This document shows, piece after piece, positions 25,400-38,279 of a DNA stretch of 64,000 nucleotides (position 1 is its first letter; every line of letters starts with the position of its first letter). The stretch lies in the NCBI GenBank assembly GCA_009760855.2, contig WPIO01000005.1, forward strand, positions 9,563,501 through 9,627,500, read 5' to 3'. Made by a program: the position numbers and the translations under genes. The notes under the pieces were generated by a model. The model was not told where the DNA came from, searched no databases, and saw only the letters and a program-made list of their open reading frames with translations. Source of the DNA: Cristatella mucedo (taxonomy: Eukaryota > Bryozoa > Phylactolaemata > Cristatellidae).

Positions 25400-26280
25400 G
25401 TGCTGCTCCTGAATCAGGTCAGCGGTTTTCCTTACTTCAAAACGCCATATTTTTTAGAGCAGATATCCGCAAAATAAATAATTAATTGCGATTCTACTTA
25501 CGGAAATTCGGTAACGTGGGTTTCCGCCATCGGGCTCATTTATATATAAATATATATGTATATATATATAACATAAATTTTAAGATGCTTGGCACGTCTA
25601 TACATGCATTACACGTAACTATAAGCCGATTCGATGCCCGGAACTGACAATAACTTTTATAAAATTACATTCGTTTTATAAGAAAATGTATGTTCGTTGT
25701 ATGAGAAAAATCTAAAAAAAAATGAAATGCGTTTTTATTTTATTTTCTACACAGATATTGCTCCACTTACTGTGAGCTCCAAACTTGGTAATCTGTGGGA
25801 CCTGCTCGCCAGCTAGATCAGCGGACACTCGGGCCCGAATTCTCAAGCTAGGTTTGAGTTTTTCTGAGAATTGCTTGGGCGCTAGCTCATGCTTTGTGGA
25901 TAAACGTCCCTTGGGCCCGAGTCTTCTAACCTGAACGTGGAACTCCCAAAAAACCTGAGCACAGTAGCTCTGAGCGGGTAAATCTGTATTCCGTTGACCT
26001 GTAAACTATTACAGTCGCAGAATGTTGCTTGCGACAGCCGAAGGGTAAGACAGAGAGAGTGGCGCGGGCAAGGGCCGTCGTGGGCGGTGCCTTGGCGGCT
26101 TAATCTCGACTGTGTTTTTAGAAATGCGCGATAACTTCACGGCCCTGTTTAGTCAAGACTAGAGGGAGGATGGTGGGATTTTCAGCAAATTGTTAAGGAT
26201 GTAGGCCGTATTAAAACGATGGTTTCCGTCAGTCGCTGCGGACAGGCGAGTTTGACAGCTATGGATCGGAAACAAAAACC

Positions 26281-26325
<45 letters not shown>

Positions 26326-26829
26326 TATGCATATGCGTACACAATGTATGTGTATATGAAGGCCAAGTATATATATATATATATATATATATTTGAATAG
26401 AGAAAATGGTGGCTGCCGAGCCATCCAGAACCCCTGATTTAGGAGCTGTCGCAGTGAGACAGTGTCTGATTGGAAAAAAGTTAGATTTTCTCTCTCCGAA
26501 ACATTACACAACTTTGTAGAGTTGAGTTAGTATAAAGATCTTCTTTGGGAAAATACTTCTGGCACGCGCACTCTCTCAATCTTTGATCAGTTTATGCGTG
26601 CTGTAAGCAAGATTATCTAAGACTCAGAAAAATAGCTTGTTTTTCTTGTAAATGGCTTTCCAAAAATTTTATGAGTACGCCACGTCATTTTCAAGGGCGT
26701 AATCAAACCAGGGAGACCTATCTCACTAAAAAGTCAGATCAAAGGATCTAGTGAAAATGCTAAGCTTGTTTAGGCATGTTTTTGCACACGATCAGATGAG
26801 AACAACGATCGGTCTGCAGACGAGGCAGT
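25400..26829. other. AT-rich intergenic stretch with (TA)n microsatellites
   Basis: No gene recognised. Simple TA repeats occur at about 26283-26322 and 26369-26392, with shorter TA runs near 25545-25570. Confidence 0.6.
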
Positions 26830-28060
26830 GGCGTAGCTAAAATTGAACTTGTCGGATTGCGTTCAATCCGCTTCATGTGGGGCCAAGTCTCATTTACCAG
26901 ACCAGTCACTTGTGGAGTCCTTCAAGGGTCCGTCCTCGGTCATTTACTGTTTTCCATTTATACTCAACCTTTGGGAAAAGTGTTTAAGGCCCATGGAATA
27001 GTCTATCACTTTTATGCTGACGAGGCTCAGCTGCATTTGTCATTTTAACCGTCGGAATTTGCTGCCTAGACTGATAAACTCAATGCTTGCTTTGCCAACA
27101 TTCGATGCTGGATGTCGGAAAATTTCCTTAAATAAAGCCACAATTGAACGTAGCTTCAAATCATAGAACACATCAAACGTGAAGCTGGATTAAAAATCTT
27201 CGCTCTTCTAGTAGGGGTTGCTGTTGTGCGAACATCGCCATCAGCTTGGAATTTAGGTGTCGTCTTCAAAAGCTACTTCAATTTTGAAATCTTCGTTAAG
27301 AAGACTGCTTCCACAGCTAGCCATCACATCCGATTATTATGTGAAGCTAAACACTGTCTTTCACGGTGGCTTGCAAAAAAATTAACTAGCTCCTAGGTTC
27401 TGTTTCAGCTAGGTTATTGTAGTTCCTTTTTGGCAGAGCTAATTAAAAAGGCCACTAGGCACTGCAGCAGGCGGTGAAGATGGCTGGAAGACTAGTTTAC
27501 AAATACCAAAAGTTTGACCACGTGGCTCCTCTGCTGAAAGAGCTTGGATGGCAGCCAGTTGATCAACGTACACAGAGCTAAGTTCTTGCACTGACCCACA
27601 AGGCTCGCCACGGCTTGGCTCCACCATACCTGGCTGAACTGCTGCACCGGCTTTGGCCTCCTCGTGCCCTCAGGTATTGTATGGACAATACAATAGCTGT
27701 TCCATTGCTCCGCTTCAAGACCGTTAGGGACAGAAGCTTTTGCTCTGCAGATCCTAGATTGTGGAGCTCACTTCCACAATTCTTGCTCAACGGCGAAAAC
27801 TCTTTTGCTGCCGACTGCTGCACACCTTTTCCAGCCGTCCTGAGCTACTAACCCCATACTACTCACTACCTCATCTGCTCTCCTGACTCTGCTATGCTTC
27901 TCAATTTCTCTTTGCTGCATGACTTAAAGTCTGTAGGTTACTGAATGCTCACCGAAAGCCGCTCAGGCTGTGAATGCGCTATACAAAATTCTACTACGTA
28001 ACACCTACATAGTCTTTGTGGCTATGTGGAGTTACAGACGGAAATACAATACATACATTA
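26830..28060 (+). mobile_element. Family B LINE fragment, RT and C-terminus, dead
   Basis: Contains RT motifs GVLQGSV.G.LLFSIYTQP and a degraded catalytic YADE.QLHLSF (normally YADD), spanning 26860-27045, then the C-terminal region (APPYLAELLHRLWPPRALRY; RLWSSLPQFL) at 27615-27851 and the family B 3' end (gcgctatacaaaa...) with an ACATT-like tail near 28050. Stops and frameshifts break it. 5' truncated. Confidence 0.85.
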
Positions 28061-30190
28061 CAAACGATTTGCACAGCTGAATGCCAAAAGAACTGTTACG
28101 CCATAGAAAGTTGTCACCCTCTACATTTAGGGCATTCTGCCGAGCAGAATGCCAAAACCGAAAAGACACTTCATCTTTCTGAAATGCCTTTGTGTCATGA
28201 AAGGGCACCAAAGTGGCAAAAGCGTCAGCTTCATCGTATGCATCCAGTTACCCCCAAATCCCAAAATGCAACCTATCTGATCATTTCCACGCCAAAAAGT
28301 CAACCCTTAAAGACCAAATGCATTAATCGGGCCGCATCCAGAGTTTTGGCTTGTTGTCCAATTGTTCTGCATTTAATGAGCCAGTTCTACCCGTGCCAAG
28401 CTCTGAAGTATCTTCGAATGTTAATCGGCATTCAAACAATGCTCTTTGGAAGTCCTGCACTGCCTTATGATAGCGGTACAGGTTCAAGGAACACTGTCGA
28501 GGGTATTTTAATTCCTCTGAAATAAGATCGACAGTGACCTTTTCTAGCAGAGCTTTCTCCTGCAGATCAATAAAGTAATCGTTCAGTCAAGTTGTTGCAT
28601 GTTGCATGTTGCAAATGTTGCAGCTGCAACATTGACGCACCGGCACACACCCGAACAGGCGCACACACACACACTTGCATACATACAGCAGTTTTGACAG
28701 AGAATGTATTACGTCGCAGACAAGCCGAGCAACCGGCATTCCCAATAAATTACCAGCTTCTCCTCACACAACTTCGGCGGCACTCGCTAAATGTCGCAAG
28801 TCATGATTTCGTCTGCTCTTACTGCTGCGATTTCAACTCCATTTCAACCAGCAAAATGGGGTGCCACCATTCTTAGTGGTGTTCGAATATCTGAAGTGAC
28901 ATTAAGAATGAAACCTTGTTTTATCTTCGCTCATGGCGCTCCTGAAGTCGGGCAATGCAATGCAGGCAATCCGTGTACAATATCAATACAATGGAATATC
29001 AATATCAAGTCTAATCAGAAAGAATTGCTTCGTCGGATTTTATACATTTAAGCACCAAACAATTTCCAGAAATAGCATAAAATGAGAGATTTAAATGAGC
29101 AAAGCTAGCCAGAGTGCAGCCATTGTGAACGATCCCTTTCGAGGCGGAAGGGTTAGAAAGTAACTTAGAAGGCTGAGTAGACAGCACATTTGTGGACGTT
29201 ATATCACAGCTTTCTCTTTTTAATTCACTGGCTGTAAATAACTTTGACAGTCGGCAGAAAAATTAATCGACGAATGTATGTTTCTGTAAATGCAAAACAT
29301 CGACGAAAGTGAAGCTCACGGAGATGGTATAAACGCCCACACTTCAAGAAGGCACACATTAACTATGCCAAAGTTCCGATACGCAGTGCTGGTAGTGTTT
29401 TCGAATGGCAACATCAATTTCAACACAATGTGTACCATTAAAAGTGCTAAAATAAGCCATGTCTAAATTAAACTTTAGGACTGCACTCGTAGCTTCTGAT
29501 CATTACTACACATTTTTTAGATGCCACCACGTTATGTTTCAACTGCAATCGACTAGCGATAGTGGCCCCTATGTTGTAATCCTTAGGAACCTGATCCATC
29601 GTAACCTATCGCTTAGATCTTATAAAAAAAGGAAATGTAAAGGGAAGAGCAATGAGATATACTTTAAGCTTCGCCCTGCACACTCGTGGCTCAACACAGC
29701 TGTATAATTCACAGCTATACTTTGGACACGGAGTCTTTACGAGAGTAGGTGAATTCTTGGTTGCTGTCCTGCTCTGCCATCGTTGCCATAACTTCGTACG
29801 TCAGTGTGGCTTTTATGGCAAATTAAAAAGCATTCCAGATTTCTGGATCTACGAATACGGTCCGTGCGTTTTCAAAGGCTGGTACAGCTAAGCTTGATGA
29901 ATTTTCGCGGTAACGATCGAAGTTCTAGAGCAGCCACAACACGCGCTCGTAACGATGGCAACGGATCTCCAAAGCTGTCCTTATAGCAGCACAGCTCTTG
30001 CAAGGCGAAGCACACTGATGAAGTCCCAATATTCAGAAATACTATTTAATAATTAAACCTCTGAGTGACTCTCTTGCATGAGCCCATCGATGGCAAATTC
30101 CTCTTGCTTTCGGGACCGTATCTTTCCCCAACAAAGCCTCTTTGACTCTCGTGAGCTTGCCAGTGAAACCTGTCAATAGGCCAAACCAGC
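28061..30190. other. No recognisable gene
   Basis: Mixed-composition sequence with a short CA-rich patch near 28660-28680. No domain, RNA gene or repeat family shared with the rest of the window was recognised. Confidence 0.4.
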
Positions 30191-30191
30191 A

Positions 30192-30320
30192 GCTCTGGTT
30201 TGACCCAGTGGTTAAGGTGCTCGCCCGACTAATGTCTGGCGCTCGAAACCTGAGGCCTATGTCAAGCACCGGAATAGAGATTAGGCCATCTTACGGCGCT
30301 ATACAAATACAAATGAATTA
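30192..30320 (+). mobile_element. SINE-1 copy, plus strand
   Basis: tRNA-like head TGGTTTGACCCAGTGGTTAA with an A-box, GGCGCTCGAAACC in place of the B-box region, a truncated LINE-like tail (gaatagagatta) and gcgctatacaaatacaaatg. It is diverged. Confidence 0.65.
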
Positions 30321-30871
30321 TATATTTCAACCGTTAAAGCCATACCAACTTTATAGCAGTAAAGCTAGAGATAAAAACTTCGCACGCGGAACAAGGCTCC
30401 ATTAATCAGTCTCAGGACACGTGTACTCCGACAAAATGCATGAGCCATTAAACAAAATTAAGTCAGGGTATGGTTCATTAAACACGGTGGCCATTAAATC
30501 AGTGCTGCAATTTGTGCATTCAGCGACATGGGTGAACATTGTAGGATCTGTTTGCCTAAATATTTCGTGACAGCTACTGAAGAGAACATCCTGAAAAGCA
30601 AATAATCTGCTACGATTTAAGTCATAGGTCTTCTATTTCTTAACCGCATTTTCTAGATCGGACCTGGAACGACGAAACTGACCGATGCTTCGCATTTCGC
30701 GAAAATCAAATGCAAACAAGCTCTCGAAAACAGCCCCCGAGACTCGGTTTACCGCTTCGAAAAATAATGAAGCTTAGATATCGATAGTCTCTCTACAGTG
30801 GCTCGTCATAGGGTCTGACTCAGCTGGAATATGGAGCGGCTCTTCGGTCTCCAAACTGAGCGACGGCACCG

Positions 30872-30877
30872 TTTATT
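30872..30877 (-). terminator. Candidate ERCC1 polyadenylation signal
   Basis: AATAAA on the minus strand, 211 bp downstream of the ERCC1 stop codon at 31088. Confidence 0.45.
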
Positions 30878-31087
30878 CATGAACACGAGTGCTTGCAAAT
30901 GTAAGGCCGACACAGGGCTCGAAGAACGACGGACACGACTCTTCGCTGTCAACCTGCAGGGACCGCGATATTTTCACGGCCGCTCGGTCGGCATGGCAGT
31001 AAGAGCGTCGCGAAGTACATGCTAGCCACTTCGTGCCCAGGAGCCGCTGGCTCGCCAGCCGAAAGCCCGACGTGAAACTCGACGGTA

Positions 31088-32167
31088 CTACGAGCCAGCT
31101 GCCTCGTCGCCGCCGCCGCGCTCCTGCTGCTGCTGCTCTTTCCGCTGTAACACGAGGAAAGGTTCGCGACACGTCTGGCAGAGTCTCTTGGCCTTTTGCG
31201 GCCCGAAACCCGTGCACAGGCACAGGTCGTCCTCGTCGGCGTTCACGATTCGCCCGACGGTGCCAAAGCGCACCAGCAGCGTACCGGCGTCAGTCTTGTT
31301 CAAGCTCTTCACCGTCGTCAGGCAGTCGACGGTGCGTGCGTACAGGTCGGCCGCTTCGGCCGGCCGCTCCATGATCAGGTCGGGCGGCTTGTGCTCGTAC
31401 GTCTTGTAGATCTCGAGGTAGCGCGCTGCCTCTTCCGCAGTGAAAGCAACGATCAGCGTGCAGTCGGCCAGCACGCACACGCGCGCCAGCTCCTTGAGGG
31501 CGTGCGACGGCTCGGCGACGTCGCACAGAGCGAGCAGCACTCGCAGGTCGTAGGCACGGCCGAGCTGCTTCAGCCGCTCGTGCACGTACTCCGGGTGCAG
31601 GCTGTGGTACTTGAGGCTCAGAAAGAGGGCGCATGTCGTCCGGCCAAGCTCGTAGTCGGCCGCCGTCTCTCCAAACTCCCACGGCACTCGACGGACGTGC
31701 TTGAGCACGGGGTTGCCGCGCTGACGTGCGTTCACCACTATCGCCCCGGCACGCGGAGGTGGCTTGCCCGAGGCCGAGCTGCTGCTGCTGCCTGACACCG
31801 AGTCTCTCTCGTTGGACGGCACAGCAGGCGATGAGGCGTTGGCGGCTTTCCGCGAGGCAGTGGCGGAATCGATCGCGTCGACGATTGAAGCAGCTGCAGC
31901 TGCCAGGCCACCAGAACCGCTCTGACGAGGGTCGGCGCTGATCGGCTCGTTGGCTGCCGGCCAAGTGCTGCTACTGCTGCTGACAGTTGAAAGGACCGCG
32001 GAAGGATCGGCAGCAACTGTGCTGCTGCCGGCGCTGCCGCCCCTATCGCCAGGCAACTGTGATGACGAGCCTTTTTTGAAGTAGAGCTTTGCAGCCGACG
32101 GCACGTCAGAATCGTCGATACGGGCCACCTCGTCAGCTGCCGGGATGGCAAACCGCTTTTTACTCAT
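31088..32167 (-). CDS. ERCC1: ERCC1, structure-specific endonuclease subunit (nucleotide excision repair), intronless
   Basis: One uninterrupted 359-codon frame from ATG (32167) to TAG (31088). ERCC1 pairs with XPF to cut the damaged strand 5' of bulky lesions and in interstrand crosslink repair, in the nucleus. Residues 3-9 (KKRFAIP) match the family's conserved N-terminal KKF-IP segment. Residues 32-135 are a Ser/Ala-rich linker longer than in vertebrates. The central nuclease-like domain runs from about 143 (NARQRGNPVLK, VPWEFG) to 265 and keeps the XPA-contact residues known in human (N110, Y145, Y152) as N152, Y187 and Y194. The C-terminal double helix-hairpin-helix that binds XPF is at about 280-340, with TGFGPQKAKRL. 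Human ERCC1 is 297 residues and has many introns. This copy has none, either by intron loss or as a retrocopy, although the frame is fully open. A Gln/Gly tail follows residue 342. The start is chosen for the conserved N-terminal motif. Confidence 0.95.
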   Translation of the reverse strand: MSKKRFAIPAADEVARIDDSDVPSAAKLYFKKGSSSQLPGDRGGSAGSSTVAADPSAVLSTVSSSSSTWPAANEPISADPRQSGSGGLAAAAASIVDAIDSATASRKAANASSPAVPSNERDSVSGSSSSSASGKPPPRAGAIVVNARQRGNPVLKHVRRVPWEFGETAADYELGRTTCALFLSLKYHSLHPEYVHERLKQLGRAYDLRVLLALCDVAEPSHALKELARVCVLADCTLIVAFTAEEAARYLEIYKTYEHKPPDLIMERPAEAADLYARTVDCLTTVKSLNKTDAGTLLVRFGTVGRIVNADEDDLCLCTGFGPQKAKRLCQTCREPFLVLQRKEQQQQERGGGDEAAGS

Positions 32168-33049
32168 AGTGCATAGCTGGCCGTTCGGTGAGCTTGGTCA
32201 GGCTGGCACCTCAACAGGGTTAGAGTACAAATCTACGAAACCACAACAAGGAGCCTCAGTAGGCGGCCACGAATACCATTTGGCATTTGACAGAACGTGG
32301 CAAGCAGCTTGCCTGTATTGAACAAACAGCCGTGAGCACTCGCCAGTTAAATCTAACCTCAGAGCTGGCGACAGAAGTGTGTGCACACACCCCCATCCGT
32401 CAGGGCTTCGTGCTTCCCAGTATCAGAGTTTAAAACAACTGCAACAACTGAGCCCGGTCGTCGACAGCAGCGCTTTGCTCTCGTGATCTGCTTCGCACGC
32501 ACCCCGATCTGCTCTCGGGTCTTTCTAGTCGTCCCTCGAAAAGGTAAACCGGGACTACTTTATCGGCTTTATCAGCGATTCAGAACTCCATGTTTACGTC
32601 AAAGGCAACTACCTGCACTTGCTTTGTGCCGGCCATGAGGCCGCTACTGGCCAAGAATGAACGGACTCTTCTAGCACATGCAGTGTCCGTGGTGTAAATG
32701 TACAACTGTCGGTAAACCTCAACAAGCTTATACATAGCTTATAAATAGGTAGGGCCATTTTCCTCACTCGGGGCTGACAAAAGTCACCTCAAGCACATAC
32801 AGACTCGTTTAAAGATTTAAAGGTTTAAAGATTAAAACATTTGCACACAAATCAAACAACTTTGGCTCACCAACTGAGTAAAAAAATTGACCCGAGTGAA
32901 ATTCCCAATTCTTCAAGATCTTTAAAGAGCAACCTCTGCAATCATTCCTCGCAGACACAAAGGGTACAAGCACATGTACAAGCACATTTGTAATGGAGTC
33001 GTCTTGGTTTGCTTGAGAAACAGCTTCGTGCCAACCCAGAGCTGATCTG

Positions 33050-33224
33050 CCAGAGCAATGTAGTTCACGGGTTTGTGACATCGAGTCTAAATTGCTGCCA
33101 TTCTCTTTATTTAAGACTCAGGCTAACCCATTTAGTCTGCAACTGGTGCAACACTCAGCAGCTAGTCTGGCGTGCTGTCAACAGCGTAGCTTCCACCTCA
33201 CACCACTTCAGGACGAGCTTCAAG

Positions 33225-33300
<76 letters not shown>

Positions 33301-33790
33301 GCTTTTTTTATCAGGTCGTTAAAAGGCACCAGCACAAGCCTAAGCATCCAACCTCCCTGCTCCTCCAAGTTCGTCTCCTAGCACGCGCTTCTCAACATCC
33401 ACTCGTCACTCAATTCCTTGCACTTGATTGAAATCTTTTGGTGATCGGGCATCCAGCTCCAGTGTACCAAAAGCCTAGAACTCACTACCGGCTTCTGTCA
33501 CCACCTGCAACGACTAAGCATCATCTAAGTCTCAACTAAAGATGCACTGACCTCGCGAAGATCTCCCTGTACCCGAGTGAATGTGTCTGTTTTGCTCCTA
33601 TGTGCTTTGCATAATACTTACACGTGCATGATTTAAGTGTCCAACTAACTGATAACGCTGATTTTCATCCATTGTGCTTCTAAAAGCTAGTCTAAGCAAG
33701 AACATGCCATTTATCCTTGGTTATTGATTCTCTAGCAGCCAGTTGTAAGGAGATTGAGTTCTCTAAGGGTGTTGCACAAACACACAAATA
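33050..33790 (+). mobile_element. Diverged family A-type LINE 3' fragment split by a (CT)n tract
   Basis: LQLVQHSAASLAC at about 33137-33180 matches the LINE C-terminal RLQLVQNSAARIVC segment. After a (TC)n tract the text resembles the C-terminal region again, and gagattgagttctctaaggg at 33750-33769 is the diverged family A tail block. From 33791 to 34740 I recognise nothing. Confidence 0.55.
33226..33297. repeat. (TC)n microsatellite
   Basis: About 36 uninterrupted TC units inside the LINE fragment. Leu/Ser runs translated here are artefacts. Confidence 0.97.
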
Positions 33791-34741
33791 TTACTTGATC
33801 GCATTGAGTGCAAGGGGCTGGAAATATCATGCTTTCAAACAATTATAATCGCTAAGTGCACTAACCTGATGTGGTCAGACAAATTAAACTGGCGGACCAG
33901 TGGAACTATTATACTATTTAACACAAAGTAAAAGCAAACAACGACTCATTCAACAGCCTAATAACCTCTATAGTAGCAGCAGGGTAACAGTGGTTTAAGA
34001 AGTAGGAAATAAAGAGTGTCTTGCTGTCGCACTCAGCTCTCGTGACATTGCCAGAGCACAATCAGCTTACCACCGGGATAAAATCCAGTACCACATTAGC
34101 AAGGCTGGTCCAGTTTTTGTGGGGCAGGCAGACAGAATGCGTAATGCCAAGAGCACAAGATCGAGTTACGGCTAGGCATTTCGACGATGACAGGCTCACT
34201 AGAGGCAACTAGAAGGCAATGGCAATGAGTAGCATATATAAAAGCAACCCAATCCTCAGCCTACCTGGATTGATACAATCAACTGCCGAACGTGTTGCTT
34301 AAGGTAAAAGATGCTATATAAACGAAGCATAAAGGGACACATATTTCTGCTGGCCCCTGTAGCCGGCAAGGCCGTGGCTGTGGCTGAATTCAGTAGCTTC
34401 ATTTCTCCAACTATAAGGACGTACATAGGCTCATCCCGAGAGCCATTAAGCACCATCCACCCTATATGCGTGCGATTCACTCCTGGTACACTGGGAATTC
34501 GTGATGAGCAGCACCAATGCACAGCCGGTGGATGCTGCGTGATTTCCTGTTTCATTTGCTCATTTAGCTGCACTTATGCATTCAGTTCACTTGTGGCCTA
34601 CTGCTTACTTATTGCCGACCGAAAACACTGCAAACGACGTTTCCTACTTCTAGGGTAGAGTTCGTAATTCAAGCATGCCGTCAGGTCGACAGTAGGTGAT
34701 GATAACCTAAGTAGGATGGCATCTCACCGAGCAGCGATTCA

Positions 34742-35448
34742 CTGGTGGAATGTAATGTAATGTATCTCCGTCAGTAACTCCACAAAGTGATAAAGACCAT
34801 GTGGGTGTTACGCAGGAGAGTTTTGTATAGCGCACTCACAGCCTAAGCGGCTTTCGGTACGCATTCGGTAGCCAACAGACTTCGTCTCACGCAACAAAGA
34901 GAAAGTGGGAAGCATAGCAGAGTCAGGTGAGCAGTTGAGGTAGTGAGTAGCATAGAAGTAGCAGTTCAGGACCGCTGAAAAAGACGTGCCATAGTCGGCA
35001 GTAGGGGAGTAGTTGTCGTTGCGTAAGAATTGTGGAAGCGAGTTCCACAGTCTATGACCTGCAGAGCTAAAGCTTCTGTCGCCAACTGTCTTTAAGCGGA
35101 GGAATGGGACAGCTAATTTATTGTCCACACAGGACCTCAGGGCACGAACAGGCTGAAACTGATGCAGCAGTTCAGCTAGGTACGAAGGAGCCAAGCCGTG
35201 GCGGGCCTTGTGGGTCAGCGTAAGAACTTTGCTCTGTATCCTTTGCTCAACCGGCAACCATCCTAGCTCTTTCAGTAAAGGTGACACGTGCTCAAACCGC
35301 TGGAACTTAAAGACCAGCCTTGCAGCCATATTCATAGTCCACTGTAGTGGCATAATAGCTTTCTTTGGCAGCCCAACCAAAAGGGAATTACAATGATCAA
35401 GCCGAGACAGAACTAAAGAGGGACAGGTCGGGACCATGCCACATGATA
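34742..35448 (-). mobile_element. Family B LINE 3' fragment
   Basis: Minus-strand open frame of about 200 residues with GLPKKAIMPLQ, LLKELGWLPVEQRI, SYLAELLHQFQPVRALRS and RLWNSLPQFLRND, the C-terminal domain of family B, followed by its 3' UTR and an ACATT-repeat tail at about 34745-34765. It is 5' truncated and close in sequence to the copy at 38280, suggesting recent activity. Confidence 0.9.
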
Positions 35449-35612
35449 AATAATAATAATAATAATAATAATAATAATTCATTCTTATAGCACCCCAAGA
35501 GAACTTAATCTCTATTCAGGCGCTTCACATATGCCTCGGGGCTCGAGCCCACGACCTCAGCCAGACCTTGATCGGGGCGAGCACCTTAACCACTGGACCA
35601 AACCAGCTATGC
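35449..35612 (-). mobile_element. SINE-1, best-preserved copy
   Basis: On minus: head gctggtttggtccagtggtt (A-box TGGTCCAGTGG), GGCTCGAGCCCC B-box-like segment, then the exact 16-mer agagattaagttctct (complement at 35498-35513) and an ATT tail (35452-35478). The tail is the same as in family A LINEs. From here to about 36130 nothing else is recognised. Confidence 0.85.
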
Positions 35613-36129
35613 TGATCACAGCATCTAACGTTTGTGATTACAGGCCAAACCGTAGAGAAGCTTCGTTTGCCATAATCTTTCGCAGGCCAAATAGGTGCCA
35701 TTATATGACCACGACAGCCAAGCTTCGGTCGGGAGGCAGAGAGTGCTTGATGATGGCACTGCGGCAAGAACAAAGGCCATTACAAACTAAGCAGCTTGAC
35801 ATGCTTGTTTGAACCGTCGACTAGGTCTGAAAACTTCAAGCCTGTGGCATCTACATAGCGAAACAGCTCAACCTGTTAGCAAAAGTTATTTCGCATCATT
35901 GAACAAGAGTGGGATTAGCCAAAGTAAAAATCATCGCTACCTTTCACATAACTGTACAGTAGTAGCAACTAGGGGCTACGAACCGGGCTAAGCCACGAAG
36001 CCGGCGACGAGGTGCAGGCCAACGACGGACGATACATGTGCTACTCTGAAAAAAAAGTAATACTGGAGTCCAACTAAGGTCCAATTCCAAGCTTCCTCTG
36101 AAATCAGAAGAAATCAAATCCAACCTTGA

Positions 36130-37470
36130 CCGGATAATATTAATAATCATACCACCTCAGGGAACATAATCTCTTTCTAGGCATTTTGCACATGCTGCAA
36201 AGGAAGCATGATCATATGGTTTTCGGTAACATGCAGTGTAAGCATGCACGGTTACACGCGCAAAGCCAGCATGCACAAACACCAGAGCTCTCAACTGAGT
36301 ACTCATAGCCCAGCCCATACCAATGGATACTGGGTGGAGGAAGGTGGCAGCTGTGATCTTATGTGTGGGCTTGGGTGGGTACTGGCCTGCCTTATAAAAC
36401 CAACTTCAGGTAGCCTTTAAGAGTTCAAACGCCCAAGCCTGCGCGAAGTGCTTGCGAGTCAAAGGCTGAGCTTTGAGTAGAGTTTTCGTTCGAGTTTCGG
36501 CCGGGTCCGGACCAGATTCCGGTGTCAGATCGGGATCGGGACAACAGGCTTTGAAAGTTCAAATCGCATTTGCCAAATACCTCCGAACGACGATGAACCA
36601 CGATGAACGCCGAGGCATGATCACGATTGAGCGAGAGCTGAAGAAGAAGTCGGCTGATGGCAAGGCGCCCATATGTGATCGGAGACAACGTCTCTGGCTA
36701 AAACAAGGCGATCTCGGTCCGCATATGGGTATATGTATGGATAGTCCGGCGAACGAACTTCTTGGGGCAATTGGTGCTCCGATAACCACATGCAAGACAA
36801 ATAACAATGACATAGTCAGTCGGCAGTGAGTTCCAGGCTTTGAGAGCAAACAAACTACATGCACGGTCTCCAAAGAATTTGAGACGAGCGGATGGTACGG
36901 TGACTAGCCTGGTTGGGGAATAGTTCTGACAGGTAGGCTTGAGCCAGAGAATCAGGACCCTGACAGTGAGTGACAGAATCTTGAAGTCGATATGCTGTTT
37001 GGTTGGAAGCCAGTGCAGCTCGGCAAGAAATGGTGAGATACAGCAACTTTACCACTCACGTAAGACACTCCTAGCTGCAGAGTTTTGCACCAACTGTAAG
37101 CGCCTAATTGCGCAGGCCGATAGACATGCAAGCAGTAAGCTACAGAAGTCGACGGAATTTCACATATGCATGGACCAATTTTGGTGTAGCATCCCTATCT
37201 AAGTACGCCTGAGACACGGACAGAGCCGACTGATTGGCCGACTGATTAGGTCTTTGAGTATAGAACACAGTATGCAGCCCTCGGCACAAGTACCACATTA
37301 GCGCTTTCTCGATCCTTTGCTTTAAGGCGCCCAAACAGTACTCTTCGCATGCGAGTTTTTTTTCTCCACTTCCGTACGTTTGAACCATACTAATAATAAT
37401 AATAATAATAATGCACTTGATAAGCACCCTCAGAGAACTCAATTTCTCTCTAGGCGCTTTACACATCCCA
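36130..37470 (-). mobile_element. Cluster of family A LINE pieces
   Basis: Three minus-strand pieces: a 3' UTR remnant (36130-36290), a C-terminal coding remnant (about 36780-37200, with YLDRDATPKLVHAYV and ALKAWNSLPTD-like segments), and a tail with ATT repeats (37388-37470). The 36300-36780 interval between them is unassigned. Order suggests one old element broken by insertions or two overlapping ones. Confidence 0.6.
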
Positions 37471-38279
37471 TACCTAGAACCCAATTATATGAATAAAACG
37501 GCTTCGGCATCCTGATCAGATCTTTCTGAGCTACTCCACAGTATGATACGTGTCGAGCCTTCGACTGGATAGCACTAGAATTCTACATCTGATCTTATCA
37601 AGTCGGGCATTCAAGCCCACATTATATACCAAAAAAAAACAAAAAACGACTGTGCAATAGTTGTTCTCAGTGACTATGTGCAACCTTAGGAGGGCCGGAA
37701 GACTTAACAACGAGGCCACAAGCTAACTCAAACTGGTATATGGAAATAATAAGAGGAGCACAAATCGCTACCAGTTTTAGTCAGCATGGCACCATTTGTT
37801 TTAAGAGATTTTTAGAGCGGTAATGCTGGTAACGTACGTATGCTCTCAACCACACACTTAGCCTTTGAACACCTACATGGCGATGTTAAGACGAGTCAGC
37901 CATACTGGTGGGGCTATCGAAATCCACACAACCTGTTTGCTGTAAGAATATCTGTGTGTAAATCTGCTACTCATGGTTAAAGATAATCCCAGTATTACGC
38001 TGTCTGTTAAGCACTGCTCTTAAGAACACGCGGTGAGCGAAGGAGATTTGTATTTAGGGTATTTCTTTAGGGCGTGTAGTTTTTCTACCACTAACGGTCG
38101 GGATCGAAGCTTCCACGGCCAAAGTGTGAAGTGCGAACTTTTTTATCTGTTTGACCTAATCACACTCTTAGATCTTCCCCTGGCGTTCAATGTGGACTTT
38201 GACTTAATAGCTATGATAGAGAACTCTCTTAGCAGTGCAAAAATAGTGCCGTTAGCAAGAGAAAATTAAAGCGAAGCTC

